DNA from: Pseudomonadota bacterium
Lineage (GTDB): Bacteria > Pseudomonadota > Gammaproteobacteria > Burkholderiales > Thiobacillaceae
Length of the DNA stretch: 12,726 nucleotides
Reading direction: 5' to 3'
Assembly (NCBI GenBank): GCA_021847385.1
Contig: JAJZTV010000033.1
Span: forward strand, 1 to 12,726
Shown: positions 1 to 7,141 of the stretch, piece by piece
How positions within the stretch are numbered: the first letter of the stretch is position 1
Layout: every line of letters starts with the position of its first letter
The notes under the pieces: model-generated
Told to the model about the DNA's origin: nothing
The model's input: the letters and a program-made list of their open reading frames with translations, nothing else
Databases searched by the model: none
Program-made: the position numbers and the translations under genes

Positions 1-681
1 GCCGTCGATGCCGCCCAAGTCGACGAATGCGCCGTACTCGGTGATGTTCTTGACGATGCCCTTGACCGTGGCACCTTCCTTCAGGTTCTCCAACAGGGCC
101 TGACGCTCGGCGCCCATGCTCTGCTCCAGCACGGCCTTGCGCGACACCACGACGTTGTTGCGCTTGCGGTCGAGCTTGATGACCTTGAAGTCGCCTTCTT
201 TGCCCTCGTACGGGGAGGTGTCCTTGACCGGACGCACATCGACCAGGGAACCCGGCAGGAAGGCGCGGATGCCATTGCACATGACGGTGAGACCGCCCTT
301 GACCTTGCCCTGGATCAGGCCCTTGACCACGCGGCCTTCCTGCATGGCGGACTCGAGGTCCAGCCAGGCGGCCAGGCGCTTGGCGCGGTCGCGAGACAGC
401 TTGGTCGAACCATAACCGTCTTCCAGCGACTCGATGGCGACGGGCACGAAATCGCCGATGTTGACTTCCAACTCGCCGCGGTCGCTCTTGAATTCCTCGA
501 CCGGGATCAGGCTCTCGGACTTGAGGCCGGCATTAACGGTGACGAAGTTGTCGTCGATGCCCACCACTTCGGCGGTGATGACCTCGCCGATACGCATTTC
601 CTGGCGGGAGATGCTCTCTTCGAAGAGGGCGGCAAAACTTTCGATGGGGGCTTGGGTGGGCGTTGCAATGGCAGTAGACAT
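1..681 (-). CDS. rpsA: 30S ribosomal protein S1, N-terminal part (runs off window)
   Basis: This is the start of ribosomal protein S1, the multi-domain RNA-binding protein that helps the 30S subunit capture mRNAs with weak ribosome binding sites. The 227 codons present hold S1 repeat 1 (about residues 30-100, with NAGLKSESLIP), repeat 2 (about 117-185, with KVKGG, NGIRAFLPGSLVD and RKRNNVVVSR) and the start of repeat 3 (KGIVKNITEYGAFVDLGG). These follow E. coli S1 closely. The frame is open at base 1, so the C-terminal repeats are outside the window. The ATG at 681-679 precedes MSTAIATPTQAPIESFAALFEES, in line with beta-proteobacterial S1 proteins. Its Shine-Dalgarno is poor (only AGG, 8 nt away), as is usual for rpsA. 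It lies 66 bp downstream of cmk, the conserved cmk-rpsA pairing. In E. coli S1 represses its own translation; the hairpin just upstream may serve a similar role, which is inference. Confidence 0.97.
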   Translation of the reverse strand, partial: MSTAIATPTQAPIESFAALFEESISRQEMRIGEVITAEVVGIDDNFVTVNAGLKSESLIPVEEFKSDRGELEVNIGDFVPVAIESLEDGYGSTKLSRDRAKRLAAWLDLESAMQEGRVVKGLIQGKVKGGLTVMCNGIRAFLPGSLVDVRPVKDTSPYEGKEGDFKVIKLDRKRNNVVVSRKAVLEQSMGAERQALLENLKEGATVKGIVKNITEYGAFVDLGGIDG

Positions 682-700
682 GGAAAGAACCTAACAATAA

Positions 701-714
701 CCGTGTTGCCACGG
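701..714 (-). promoter_or_regulatory. GNRA-loop hairpin in the rpsA leader
   Basis: On the minus strand this reads CCGTG-GCAA-CACGG: a perfect 5-bp stem closed by a GCAA (GNRA) tetraloop, ending 19 nt before the rpsA ATG. With the weak Shine-Dalgarno of rpsA it could shape the initiation region or bind S1 itself. The structure is seen in the sequence; any regulatory role is inferred. Confidence 0.4.
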
Positions 715-722
715 GTCAAATT

Positions 723-745
723 AAAAACAAAACCCGAAGACCGGG
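723..745 (-). terminator. Terminator-like hairpin between cmk and rpsA
   Basis: Just after the cmk stop the minus strand carries CCCG-GTCTT-CGGG followed directly by TTTTGTTTTT, the layout of an intrinsic terminator. The short stem (4 bp) is weak. The downstream arm CTTCGGG can instead pair over 7 bp with CCCGAAG inside the cmk 3' end (plus-strand 763-769), giving a longer-looped hairpin before the same U-tract. It probably acts as a partial terminator or attenuator that separates rpsA expression from the biosynthetic operon. Confidence 0.5.
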
Positions 746-747
746 GC

Positions 748-1434
748 TTATCTCCCTTGGGCCTTCGGGGCCTGGTTGCCCGACGCTTGGCTGTATAAAT
801 CGAGCACTTGTTGCACGACCGCTGCGATGGTCATGCCGGTGGTGTCGATCAATACCGCGTCCGGCGCATGTTGCATGGGCGCTGCAGTGCGGGCGGCATC
901 GCGCGCGTCCCGTTCCTGCAAATCCTGCAAAATCTGTGAAAGGTTAGCACTTAATCCTTTTTCAATCAACTGTTTATAGCGGCGATTGGCCCGTTCCTCG
1001 GCGCTGGCGGTGAGGAACACCTTGACCCGCGCATCCGGGAACACGACGGTGCCCATATCGCGGCCGTCGGCAGCCAGGCCCGGTACCTGGCGGAAGGCGC
1101 GCTGCCGGGCCAACAAGGCCTCGCGCAGCCGGGGCAGCACGGCGATGGTCGAAGCGGCGCGGCCGGCCTCTTCGGTGCGGATCGCGTCGCCCACCGGCCG
1201 GCCGTCGAGATAGACCTCGGCCCCGTCGAAGCGCAGGTCGAGCCAGCCGGCCAGCTCGACCAGGGCCGGTTCGTCCGTCAGGTCGATCTGCTTTTGCAGC
1301 GCGGCGTAGGCAGTCACCCGGTAGATGGCCCCGCTGTCGAGGTAATGAAAACCCAGGCGCTGGGCGACGATGGCGGCGATGGTGCCCTTGCCCGAAGCGG
1401 ACGGGCCATCGATGGCGATGACGGGAATCGACAT
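748..1434 (-). CDS. cmk: Cytidylate kinase
   Basis: Cytosolic kinase that phosphorylates CMP and dCMP with ATP, recycling cytidine nucleotides for RNA, DNA and phospholipid synthesis. The 228-residue length is normal for the family. It shows the P-loop GPSASGKGT (residues 10-18), the LDSGAIYR segment (about 32-39), the NMP-binding DGRDMGTVVFPDA stretch, the lid ANRRYKQL and a C-terminal DTTGMTI motif. The ATG at 1434 lies 19 bp past the aroA stop, with GGAAG 8 nt upstream as ribosome binding site. It is followed by rpsA, the usual arrangement in proteobacteria. It should be transcribed from the upstream aromatic operon; the terminator-like hairpin after its stop would limit read-through into rpsA. 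Confidence 0.97.
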   Translation of the reverse strand: MSIPVIAIDGPSASGKGTIAAIVAQRLGFHYLDSGAIYRVTAYAALQKQIDLTDEPALVELAGWLDLRFDGAEVYLDGRPVGDAIRTEEAGRAASTIAVLPRLREALLARQRAFRQVPGLAADGRDMGTVVFPDARVKVFLTASAEERANRRYKQLIEKGLSANLSQILQDLQERDARDAARTAAPMQHAPDAVLIDTTGMTIAAVVQQVLDLYSQASGNQAPKAQGR

Positions 1435-1453
1435 GGCTAAGACTTCCGAGAGA

Positions 1454-2746
1454 TCAGGCGGCGACCGCGGCCAAGACTTCCCAATAAGTCGGGAAGGTCT
1501 TGTTCACGCACTTCGGATCGTTGATGCGGATGGGCACCCCGGCGATGCTCACCAGCGAGAAGCACATGGCCATGCGGTGGTCGTCGTAGGTGTCGATGGC
1601 GGCGTTCTCGATCAGCTTGGCCGGCGGCGTGATCCGGATGTAGTCCGGCCCCTCTTCCACCGTCGCGCCCAGCTTGCGCAGCTCGGTGGCCATGGCGGCG
1701 ATGCGGTCGGTCTCCTTCACCCGCCAGGAGGCGATGTTGGTCAGCGTGGTGACGCCATTGGCGAACAGGGCCAGGACGGCCAGGGTCATCGCGGCATCGG
1801 GGATGTGGTTGCAGTCGAGTTCCAACGCATGCAGTTTGTCGGCGCAGCCCAGGCGGCACTCGATCCAGTTCGGGCCGAAGCCGATCTCGGCGCCCATGCG
1901 GGCCAAGGCCTCGGCGAAACGGACATCGCCCTGAATGCTGTTGCGGCCGACGCCCTCGACCCGCACCGGGCCGTGACCGATGGCGCCGGCGGCGAGGAAG
2001 TACGAGGCCGACGAGGCGTCGCCCTCGACCTCGATGCTGCCTGGGCTGCGATAGTTCGCTACCGGCACGGTGAAACGCTGCCAACCCTCGCGCTTGACCT
2101 CGATACCGAAGCGTTTCATCAGATTGAGGGTGATCTCGACATAGGGCTTGGAGATCAGTTCGCCCTCGACCTCGACCACCACCTCGCGCCCGAGCAGCGG
2201 AGCGGAGAGCAACAGGCCGGTCAGGTATTGGCTGGAGACATTGCCGCGCACCCGGACCAGATTGCCCGAGGCATTCGACACCGGCCGGATCTCCAGGGGC
2301 GGAAAACCGGTGCTGCCCAGGTAGCGGATATCGGCGCCGAGCTGACGCAAGGCATCGACCAGATCGCCGATCGGCCGCTCGTGCATGCGCGGCACGCCGG
2401 TCAGGGTGTAATGGCCATCGGCCAGGGCGCAAGCGGCGGTCAGGCTGCGAAAGGCGGTGCCGGCGTTGCCGAGGAAGAGGTCGGCCTCTTTGTTCGGGAA
2501 CACACCGCCGACGCCCTCGACCCGATAGTCGTCGCTGTTCGGATGCCGGGTCCAGTTCACGCCCAGGCGCTTCAGCGCCTCCAGCATGACCTGGGTGTCG
2601 TCGGAATCGAGCAGGGCCTTCACCTCGGTCGTGCCCTGGGCCAGGGCGGCGAGCAGCAGCACGCGGTTGGAGATGCTCTTCGAGCCGGGCAGCTTAATCG
2701 TGCCACGGGCGCCGCGGGCGGCAGCAAGGTCGAGAAATTCAGTCAT
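1454..2746 (-). CDS. aroA: 5-enolpyruvylshikimate-3-phosphate (EPSP) synthase
   Basis: Cytosolic sixth step of the shikimate pathway: transfers enolpyruvyl from PEP to shikimate-3-phosphate, the target of glyphosate. The 430-residue protein aligns along its length with the class I E. coli enzyme. It has LPGSKSISNR (19-28, with the substrate lysine), NAGTAFRSL (94-102), PRMHERPIGDLVDAL, GDASSASYFLAAGA, NHIPDAAMT, WRVKETDRI and YDDHRMAMCFSLV, so all catalytic blocks are present. G96, T97 and R100 are kept, but residue 101 is serine where E. coli has proline. The ATG at 2746 overlaps the tyrA stop by 4 bp (ATGA) and has only a weak ribosome binding site, so translational coupling to tyrA is likely. 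In Pseudomonas the corresponding tyrA and aroA are fused; here they remain separate. Confidence 0.97.
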   Translation of the reverse strand: MTEFLDLAAARGARGTIKLPGSKSISNRVLLLAALAQGTTEVKALLDSDDTQVMLEALKRLGVNWTRHPNSDDYRVEGVGGVFPNKEADLFLGNAGTAFRSLTAACALADGHYTLTGVPRMHERPIGDLVDALRQLGADIRYLGSTGFPPLEIRPVSNASGNLVRVRGNVSSQYLTGLLLSAPLLGREVVVEVEGELISKPYVEITLNLMKRFGIEVKREGWQRFTVPVANYRSPGSIEVEGDASSASYFLAAGAIGHGPVRVEGVGRNSIQGDVRFAEALARMGAEIGFGPNWIECRLGCADKLHALELDCNHIPDAAMTLAVLALFANGVTTLTNIASWRVKETDRIAAMATELRKLGATVEEGPDYIRITPPAKLIENAAIDTYDDHRMAMCFSLVSIAGVPIRINDPKCVNKTFPTYWEVLAAVAA

Positions 2747-3609
2747 GATGCGTTCGGGTTCCAGTTTTTACGGGCACGGCTCGCGCGTTGGAAGATGGCC
2801 TCCAGCCCGGCCGCGTCGCCGCGGGCGAGCAAGCCGCGAATCTGTTCCAGTTCGGCGATGTAGGCCTCCAGCTCGGCCAGCACGGCCTCGCGGTTGGCCA
2901 GGGCGATGTCGCGCCACATCTCGGGATGGCTGCCGGCGATGCGGGTGAAATCGCGAAAGCCGCTGCCGGCATAACGAAAATAGGTATCGGCCTCCGGCCG
3001 CCCGGCCAAGTCGTCGACCAGACCGAAGGCGGCCAGGTGCGGCAAGTGGCTGACCGCGGCGAAGATGCGGTCGTGCGCCTCCGCATTCATCCGCGCCACT
3101 TCGGCGCCGCAGGCCTGCCACAGGGCGGCCACCCGCTCGACCATGGCCGGCGCATTCTCCGCCAGCGGCGTGAGCACGACCTGACGGCCCTGATAGAGGT
3201 CGACGCGGGCGGCGGCGACCCCGCTGTTCTCCGCGCCGGCGATCGGATGCCCCGGCACGAACTGCTTGAACTTGTCGGCCATACCGGCCTTGGCCGCCGC
3301 GACGACATCCTGCTTGGTGCTTCCGGCGTCGGTGACGATGCAGTCGGCCGGCAGATGCGGCGCGATCTCGCGCAGCACCGCCGGCATCGCGCCGACCGGC
3401 ACCGCCAGCAGCACCAGATCGGCGCCGCGCACCGCTGCCGCAGCCGAGCCGGCGACCTCGTCGATCACCCCCTGTTGCAAGGCCGCGCGCAGATTGGCTT
3501 GGCTGCGGCCGACACCGACGATATGCCGCACCTGCCCGGCCTGGCGCAAGGCCAGGGCGAAGGAGCCGCCGATCAGGCCGACGCCGACGATGACCAGGCG
3601 TTCGATCAC
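2743..3609 (-). CDS. tyrA: TyrA-family prephenate/arogenate dehydrogenase
   Basis: Oxidative decarboxylation of prephenate to 4-hydroxyphenylpyruvate, or of arogenate to tyrosine, the committed tyrosine step. The 288-residue protein starts with a Rossmann fold (GVGLIGGS, 9-16) and carries the family motifs GHPIAGAENSG (catalytic-region H121) and SHLPH (187-191), followed by the helical dimerisation domain (SGFRDFTRIAGS). There is no chorismate mutase or ACT domain. The second beta strand ends in GVGRS rather than an acidic residue, which suggests NADP rather than NAD. The start is a GTG at 3609 that overlaps the hisC stop as GTGA; GAGG lies 10 nt upstream. Its own stop overlaps the aroA ATG. 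Substrate specificity cannot be read from the sequence. Confidence 0.94.
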   Translation of the reverse strand: MIERLVIVGVGLIGGSFALALRQAGQVRHIVGVGRSQANLRAALQQGVIDEVAGSAAAAVRGADLVLLAVPVGAMPAVLREIAPHLPADCIVTDAGSTKQDVVAAAKAGMADKFKQFVPGHPIAGAENSGVAAARVDLYQGRQVVLTPLAENAPAMVERVAALWQACGAEVARMNAEAHDRIFAAVSHLPHLAAFGLVDDLAGRPEADTYFRYAGSGFRDFTRIAGSHPEMWRDIALANREAVLAELEAYIAELEQIRGLLARGDAAGLEAIFQRASRARKNWNPNAS

Positions 3610-4694
3610 TTGTTCAATACCTCTTGCAGCGCCGCCAGGCAGCGCGCGTTCTGCTCGGGCAGGCCGATGGAGATGCGCAGATAGTCCGGCATGGCGTAAT
3701 TGGCCACCGGGCGCACGATCACGCCTTGCTTGAGCAGGCCCTGGAACACCCGGCCGGCCTCGCCCACCTTGACCGCGACGAAGTTGCCGGCGGATGGGAT
3801 GTAGTCTAGGCCGAGACGCTGGAAGCCTTCGATCAGTTGAATCATGCCGGCATCGTTGACCCGCTTGGACTCGGCCAGGAAGTCGTGATCGTCCAACGCG
3901 GCGGCGGCAGCCTTCAAGGCCAGGCTGTTGACGTTGAACGGCTGGCGCACCCGGTTCAAGAGGTCGGCCACCTCGGCCCGAGCCAGAGCGAAGCCCACGC
4001 GCAGGCCGGCCAAGCCGTAGGCCTTGGAGAAGGTGCGGCTAACCAAGAGATTGGGGAATTCCTGAAGCCACGCGACCGAGGGCGTGCGTTTGTCCTTCGG
4101 CAGGAATTCGACATAGGCCTCGTCCAGCACCACCAGCACCTCGGGCGAGACCTTCTTGAGGAAGCCGTGCAGCGCGTCGCAATCGAGCAACGTGCCGGTC
4201 GGGTTGTTCGGGTTGGCAATGAACACGATGCGGGTGTCGGGCCGGATCGCCGCCAACATGGCACTGAGATCGTGGCCGAAATTCCTGGCCTTGGCCTCGA
4301 TGCCGACGGCACCACAGGCCTGGGTGACCAGCGGGTAGACGGCGAAGGCGTGCTGGGCATAAACCGCGCTGCTGCCCGGCGTGAGCAAGGCGCGCGCGGC
4401 CAGTTCCAGCACGTCGTTGGAGCCATTGCCGAGCACGATCTGGTCGAGGCCGACGCCATATTTGCGGGCGATGGCACTCTTCAACTCGAAGCCGTTGCCG
4501 TCCGGGTAGAGCGCGAGCTCGTCAAGGCAGCCGGCGATGGCCGCCTTAGCCTTGGGCGAGATGCCCAGCGGGTTCTCGTTGGAGGCGAGCTTGACGATGT
4601 CGCGCTCGTCGAGGCCCATCTCGCGGGCGAGTTCGGCGATCGGCTTGCCCGGCTGATAGGGAGCAATGGCACGGATGTGGTCGGGTGCGATCAT
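3606..4694 (-). CDS. hisC: Histidinol-phosphate / aromatic aminotransferase (HisC type)
   Basis: PLP enzyme of aminotransferase class I/II. HisC proteins convert imidazole-acetol phosphate to histidinol phosphate, and many also transaminate phenylpyruvate or prephenate. Lying between pheA and tyrA, this copy probably serves phenylalanine and tyrosine synthesis (inference). Visible motifs are SNENPLG (38-44), YPDGNG (63-68), NPNNPTG (161-167), DEAY (191-194), the PLP lysine in SRTFSKAYGLAGLR (K224) and the substrate arginine in YLRISIG (R340). Starting at ATG 4694 gives 362 residues, normal for HisC. A TTG at 4724 would add ten residues, but it lies inside the inverted-repeat element and was rejected. 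The ATG has no good ribosome binding site. The stop overlaps the tyrA GTG by 4 bp. Confidence 0.95.
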   Translation of the reverse strand: MIAPDHIRAIAPYQPGKPIAELAREMGLDERDIVKLASNENPLGISPKAKAAIAGCLDELALYPDGNGFELKSAIARKYGVGLDQIVLGNGSNDVLELAARALLTPGSSAVYAQHAFAVYPLVTQACGAVGIEAKARNFGHDLSAMLAAIRPDTRIVFIANPNNPTGTLLDCDALHGFLKKVSPEVLVVLDEAYVEFLPKDKRTPSVAWLQEFPNLLVSRTFSKAYGLAGLRVGFALARAEVADLLNRVRQPFNVNSLALKAAAAALDDHDFLAESKRVNDAGMIQLIEGFQRLGLDYIPSAGNFVAVKVGEAGRVFQGLLKQGVIVRPVANYAMPDYLRISIGLPEQNARCLAALQEVLNK

Positions 4695-4713
4695 GGTGTT
4701 TGCTTTAACTTCA

Positions 4714-4842
4714 TTTAACCGCAAAGAGCGCGAAGGTCACGAAGAAAAAACCGGAAAACCACTCTCATAGCATCGAGCGAATCGAGTTGGTTTTCTTTCT
4801 GTGCAGATAAACATTGCGCGCTTCGCGTCCTTTGCGGTTAAA
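4714..4842. repeat. MITE-like element with terminal inverted repeats between pheA and hisC
   Basis: A 129-bp non-coding block whose ends are perfect 13-bp inverted repeats, TTTAACCGCAAAG and its complement. Pairing continues inward for about nine more bases with two mismatches (AGCGCGAAG against GACGCGAAG). Both arms show 9-nt periodicity of CGCAAAG/CGCGAAG/CACGAAG units. Inside, GAAAACCA and TGGTTTTC form another inverted pair. Nothing in it codes. It accounts for nearly the entire pheA-hisC gap, in an operon whose other genes abut or overlap. CGCAAAG-type periodic repeats occur between genes in many proteobacteria (general recollection). A possible 4-bp duplication AACT flanks it (4707-4710 and 4844-4847), but this is weak. 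A folded RNA here could affect hisC expression. Confidence 0.7.
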
Positions 4843-4857
4843 AAACTGGGGTAAAAA

Positions 4858-5922
4858 TCACACGGCGACCGGATAGGAACCGAGCACCTTGAACAGCGTG
4901 GCGTTGCCCTGCACCTTGGCCAGGGCCGTGGCGACCCGCTCGTCGCTGCGATGACCGTCGATGTCGATGAAGAAGACGTATTCCCAGGCGCCGCTCTTGG
5001 CCGGCCGCGACTCCAGACGGTTGAGGCCGATGCCCATGGCCGAGAACGGCGAGATCAGGTCGAGCAAGGCGCCGGGCCGGTTCTGCGCCGACAGCACCAA
5101 CGAGGTCTTGTCCCGGCCCGAGGCGCCGGCGTCCTCGCGGCCCAGCACCAGGAAGCGGGTGGTGTTGGTCGGCTCGTCCTCGATGTCGCGCATCACGATA
5201 TGCAGACCATGGCGCTCGGCCGCGACCTCGCCGGCCACCGCGGCGGCCTTGGGGTCCTGCGCCGCCAGGCGGGCAGCCTCGGCATTGCTGACCACCGGGA
5301 TGCGCTCGGCCTTGGGCAGGTGGCGGTTCAGCCATTCGTGGCACTGGGCCAGGGACTGGGCGTGGGAATAGACGCGCTCGATGCCGTCTAACCCTTCACC
5401 CTTCCGCATGAGTTGCTGGCGCACGCGCAGCATCACCTCGCCGCAGACCTTAAGCGGGGTCTGCATCAACAGGTCGAGGGTGCGGCTGACCGCGCCCTCG
5501 GTGGAGTTTTCCACCGGCACCACGCCGTAGCCAGCCTCGCCGTGTTCGACCTGGCGGAACACCTCGTCGATCGACTCGGCCGGCAGGCGCTCGACGGCAT
5601 GGCCGAATTGCTTGATCGCGGCCGCCTCGGAGAAGGTGCCCTCGGGCCCGAGGAAGGCCACGCTCAGGCTGCGCTCCAGCGCACGGCAGGCCGACATCAC
5701 TTCCTGGAACAGGAGGCGCACCGCTTCATTCGGCAAGGGGCCGGCGTTGGCCTCGGTCAGGCGGCGCAGCACCTGGGCCTCGCGCTCAGGCCGATAGACC
5801 AGCGAACCGCCCTTCACATGGCCGACCGCCTGGGCCAGCTTGGCCCGCTCGTTGAGCAGCTTTAGTAGCTGCTCGTCCAGGGCGTCGATCTGCGCCCGCA
5901 GTTGTTCGAGTTGTTTTTCCAT
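4858..5922 (-). CDS. pheA: Bifunctional chorismate mutase / prephenate dehydratase (P-protein)
   Basis: Cytosolic enzyme that rearranges chorismate to prephenate and dehydrates it to phenylpyruvate, the branch to phenylalanine. The 354 residues hold three domains: an AroQ chorismate mutase (1-82, with the expected Arg/Lys pattern at R9, R26 and K37), prephenate dehydratase (about 87-262, FLGPEGTFSEAA, VPVENSTEGAV, and NTTRF at 253-257) and an ACT domain (273-350). The ACT domain has GALL (284-287) and ESRP (304-307), the phenylalanine-sensing motifs, so feedback inhibition by phenylalanine is expected. The ATG at 5922 directly abuts the serA stop (TAAATG), implying coupled translation. After its stop comes the inverted-repeat element that splits it from hisC. 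Confidence 0.97.
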   Translation of the reverse strand: MEKQLEQLRAQIDALDEQLLKLLNERAKLAQAVGHVKGGSLVYRPEREAQVLRRLTEANAGPLPNEAVRLLFQEVMSACRALERSLSVAFLGPEGTFSEAAAIKQFGHAVERLPAESIDEVFRQVEHGEAGYGVVPVENSTEGAVSRTLDLLMQTPLKVCGEVMLRVRQQLMRKGEGLDGIERVYSHAQSLAQCHEWLNRHLPKAERIPVVSNAEAARLAAQDPKAAAVAGEVAAERHGLHIVMRDIEDEPTNTTRFLVLGREDAGASGRDKTSLVLSAQNRPGALLDLISPFSAMGIGLNRLESRPAKSGAWEYVFFIDIDGHRSDERVATALAKVQGNATLFKVLGSYPVAV

Positions 5923-7095
5923 TTACTCTGCCGGCAGATAACGCACCTTGAGCACGCCCTCGATGCTCGACAGGGCCTGTAGCGCGGCATCCGACACCGC
6001 GCTGTCGACGTCGACCAGGGTGAAGGCCAGATCGCCCTTGGACTTGTTCAGCATGTTGTGGATGTTGATCCCAGCCCCGGCCAGCGCCGTCGAGATCTGG
6101 CCCAGCATATTGGGCACATTGGCATTGGCGATGGCCAGCCGCCACCGCGACTCGCGCGGCATGGCGATGTTAGGGAAGTTGACCGCATTCAGGATATTGC
6201 CGTTCTCCAGATAATCGGCCAGTTGCTCGGCCACCATCACCGCGCAGTTCTCCTCGGCCTCTTCGGTCGAGGCGCCCAGGTGCGGCAAAGCGACAAAGCG
6301 CGGGTGCTGCTTCAGGAGATTGCTCGGGAAGTCGCAGACATAGGCGTGCAGCTTGCCCTCGTTCAGGCCATCGAGCACGGCCGGCTCGTCGACGATGCCG
6401 TCGCGGGCGAAATTGAGCAGCACCGCACCCTTGCGCATCAACTTGATGCGCTCGGCGTTGATCAGACCCTTGGTCGCCGGCAGGAAGGGCACGTGCAGGC
6501 TGATGAAGTCGGCGTGCTTGACCACCTCTTCGACGCTGGCCGCCTTCTTCACCTGCGCGGGCAGGCGCCAGGCCGCGTCAACCGTGATCTCGGGGTCGTA
6601 GCCGACCACGTTCATGCCCAGGCGAATGGCGGCATCGGCCACCAGCGAGCCGATGGCGCCCAGGCCGATCACACCCAGGGTGCGGCCGGGCAGCTCGTTG
6701 CCGACGAAGTGCTTCTTGCCCGCCTCGACCTGCTTGTGCAGCGACTCGTCGTCGCCTTGCAGACCGTCGACGAAGCGCAGGGCCGGGATCAAGTTGCGCG
6801 CGCCCATCAGCATGCCGGCGATGACCAACTCCTTCACCGCGTTGGAATTCGCCCCCGGCGCGTTGAACACCACCACGCCGCGCTCGGACATCTGCTTGAC
6901 CGGGATGTTGTTGGTGCCGGCACCGGCCCGGCCGATCGCCAGCACTGAGGCCGGGATATCCATCTCGTGCATGTTCTGCGAACGGACCAGGATGCCGTCC
7001 GGCTCGGCCACGTCGTTGCCGACGGCATAGCCTTCCGGCAGCCGGGCCAAGCCCTTCTTCGAGATGGCGTTGAGGGTGAGAACCTTAGCGCTCAT
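5923..7095 (-). CDS. serA: D-3-phosphoglycerate dehydrogenase (short type with ACT domain)
   Basis: Oxidises 3-phosphoglycerate to 3-phosphohydroxypyruvate, the first step of serine synthesis, and feeds the adjacent SerC. The 390-residue protein has an N-terminal substrate half, a Rossmann domain (GLGAIG 144-149, and D167 after the second strand, fitting NAD), the catalytic arginine in NFARDGIVDE (R231), the histidine in PHLGAST (H272) and a C-terminal ACT domain (about 318-390) that usually binds serine. Where E. coli SerA has DVFPTE with catalytic E269, this protein has CDFPSN, with N259 instead. I believe this belongs to a distinct PGDH-like subgroup rather than being a broken enzyme. The ATG at 7095 has GGAG 7 nt upstream. 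The stop abuts the pheA start. Confidence 0.92.
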   Translation of the reverse strand: MSAKVLTLNAISKKGLARLPEGYAVGNDVAEPDGILVRSQNMHEMDIPASVLAIGRAGAGTNNIPVKQMSERGVVVFNAPGANSNAVKELVIAGMLMGARNLIPALRFVDGLQGDDESLHKQVEAGKKHFVGNELPGRTLGVIGLGAIGSLVADAAIRLGMNVVGYDPEITVDAAWRLPAQVKKAASVEEVVKHADFISLHVPFLPATKGLINAERIKLMRKGAVLLNFARDGIVDEPAVLDGLNEGKLHAYVCDFPSNLLKQHPRFVALPHLGASTEEAEENCAVMVAEQLADYLENGNILNAVNFPNIAMPRESRWRLAIANANVPNMLGQISTALAGAGINIHNMLNKSKGDLAFTLVDVDSAVSDAALQALSSIEGVLKVRYLPAE

Positions 7096-7141
7096 GGAAA
7101 CACTCCATTTGAGTTCTTGTCAGCATGGAAAGTTATGAGCG

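Noticed and set aside
692..719. Possible rpsA promoter with -35 TTGACC (minus strand 719-714)
   Set aside because: At 16-17 bp spacing the -10 is very poor (TTGTTA or TGTTAG), and the better TATTGT is only 14 bp away; the GNRA hairpin would also fall inside the spacer. Not enough to call.
507..719. 70-codon frame on the minus strand overlapping the rpsA start
   Set aside because: Out of frame with rpsA, which is strongly supported here; the product is basic, low-complexity sequence.
4695..4724. TTG-initiated ten-residue extension of hisC
   Set aside because: It comes from the inverted-repeat element, is unlike HisC N-termini and has no ribosome binding site; ATG 4694 gives the standard length.
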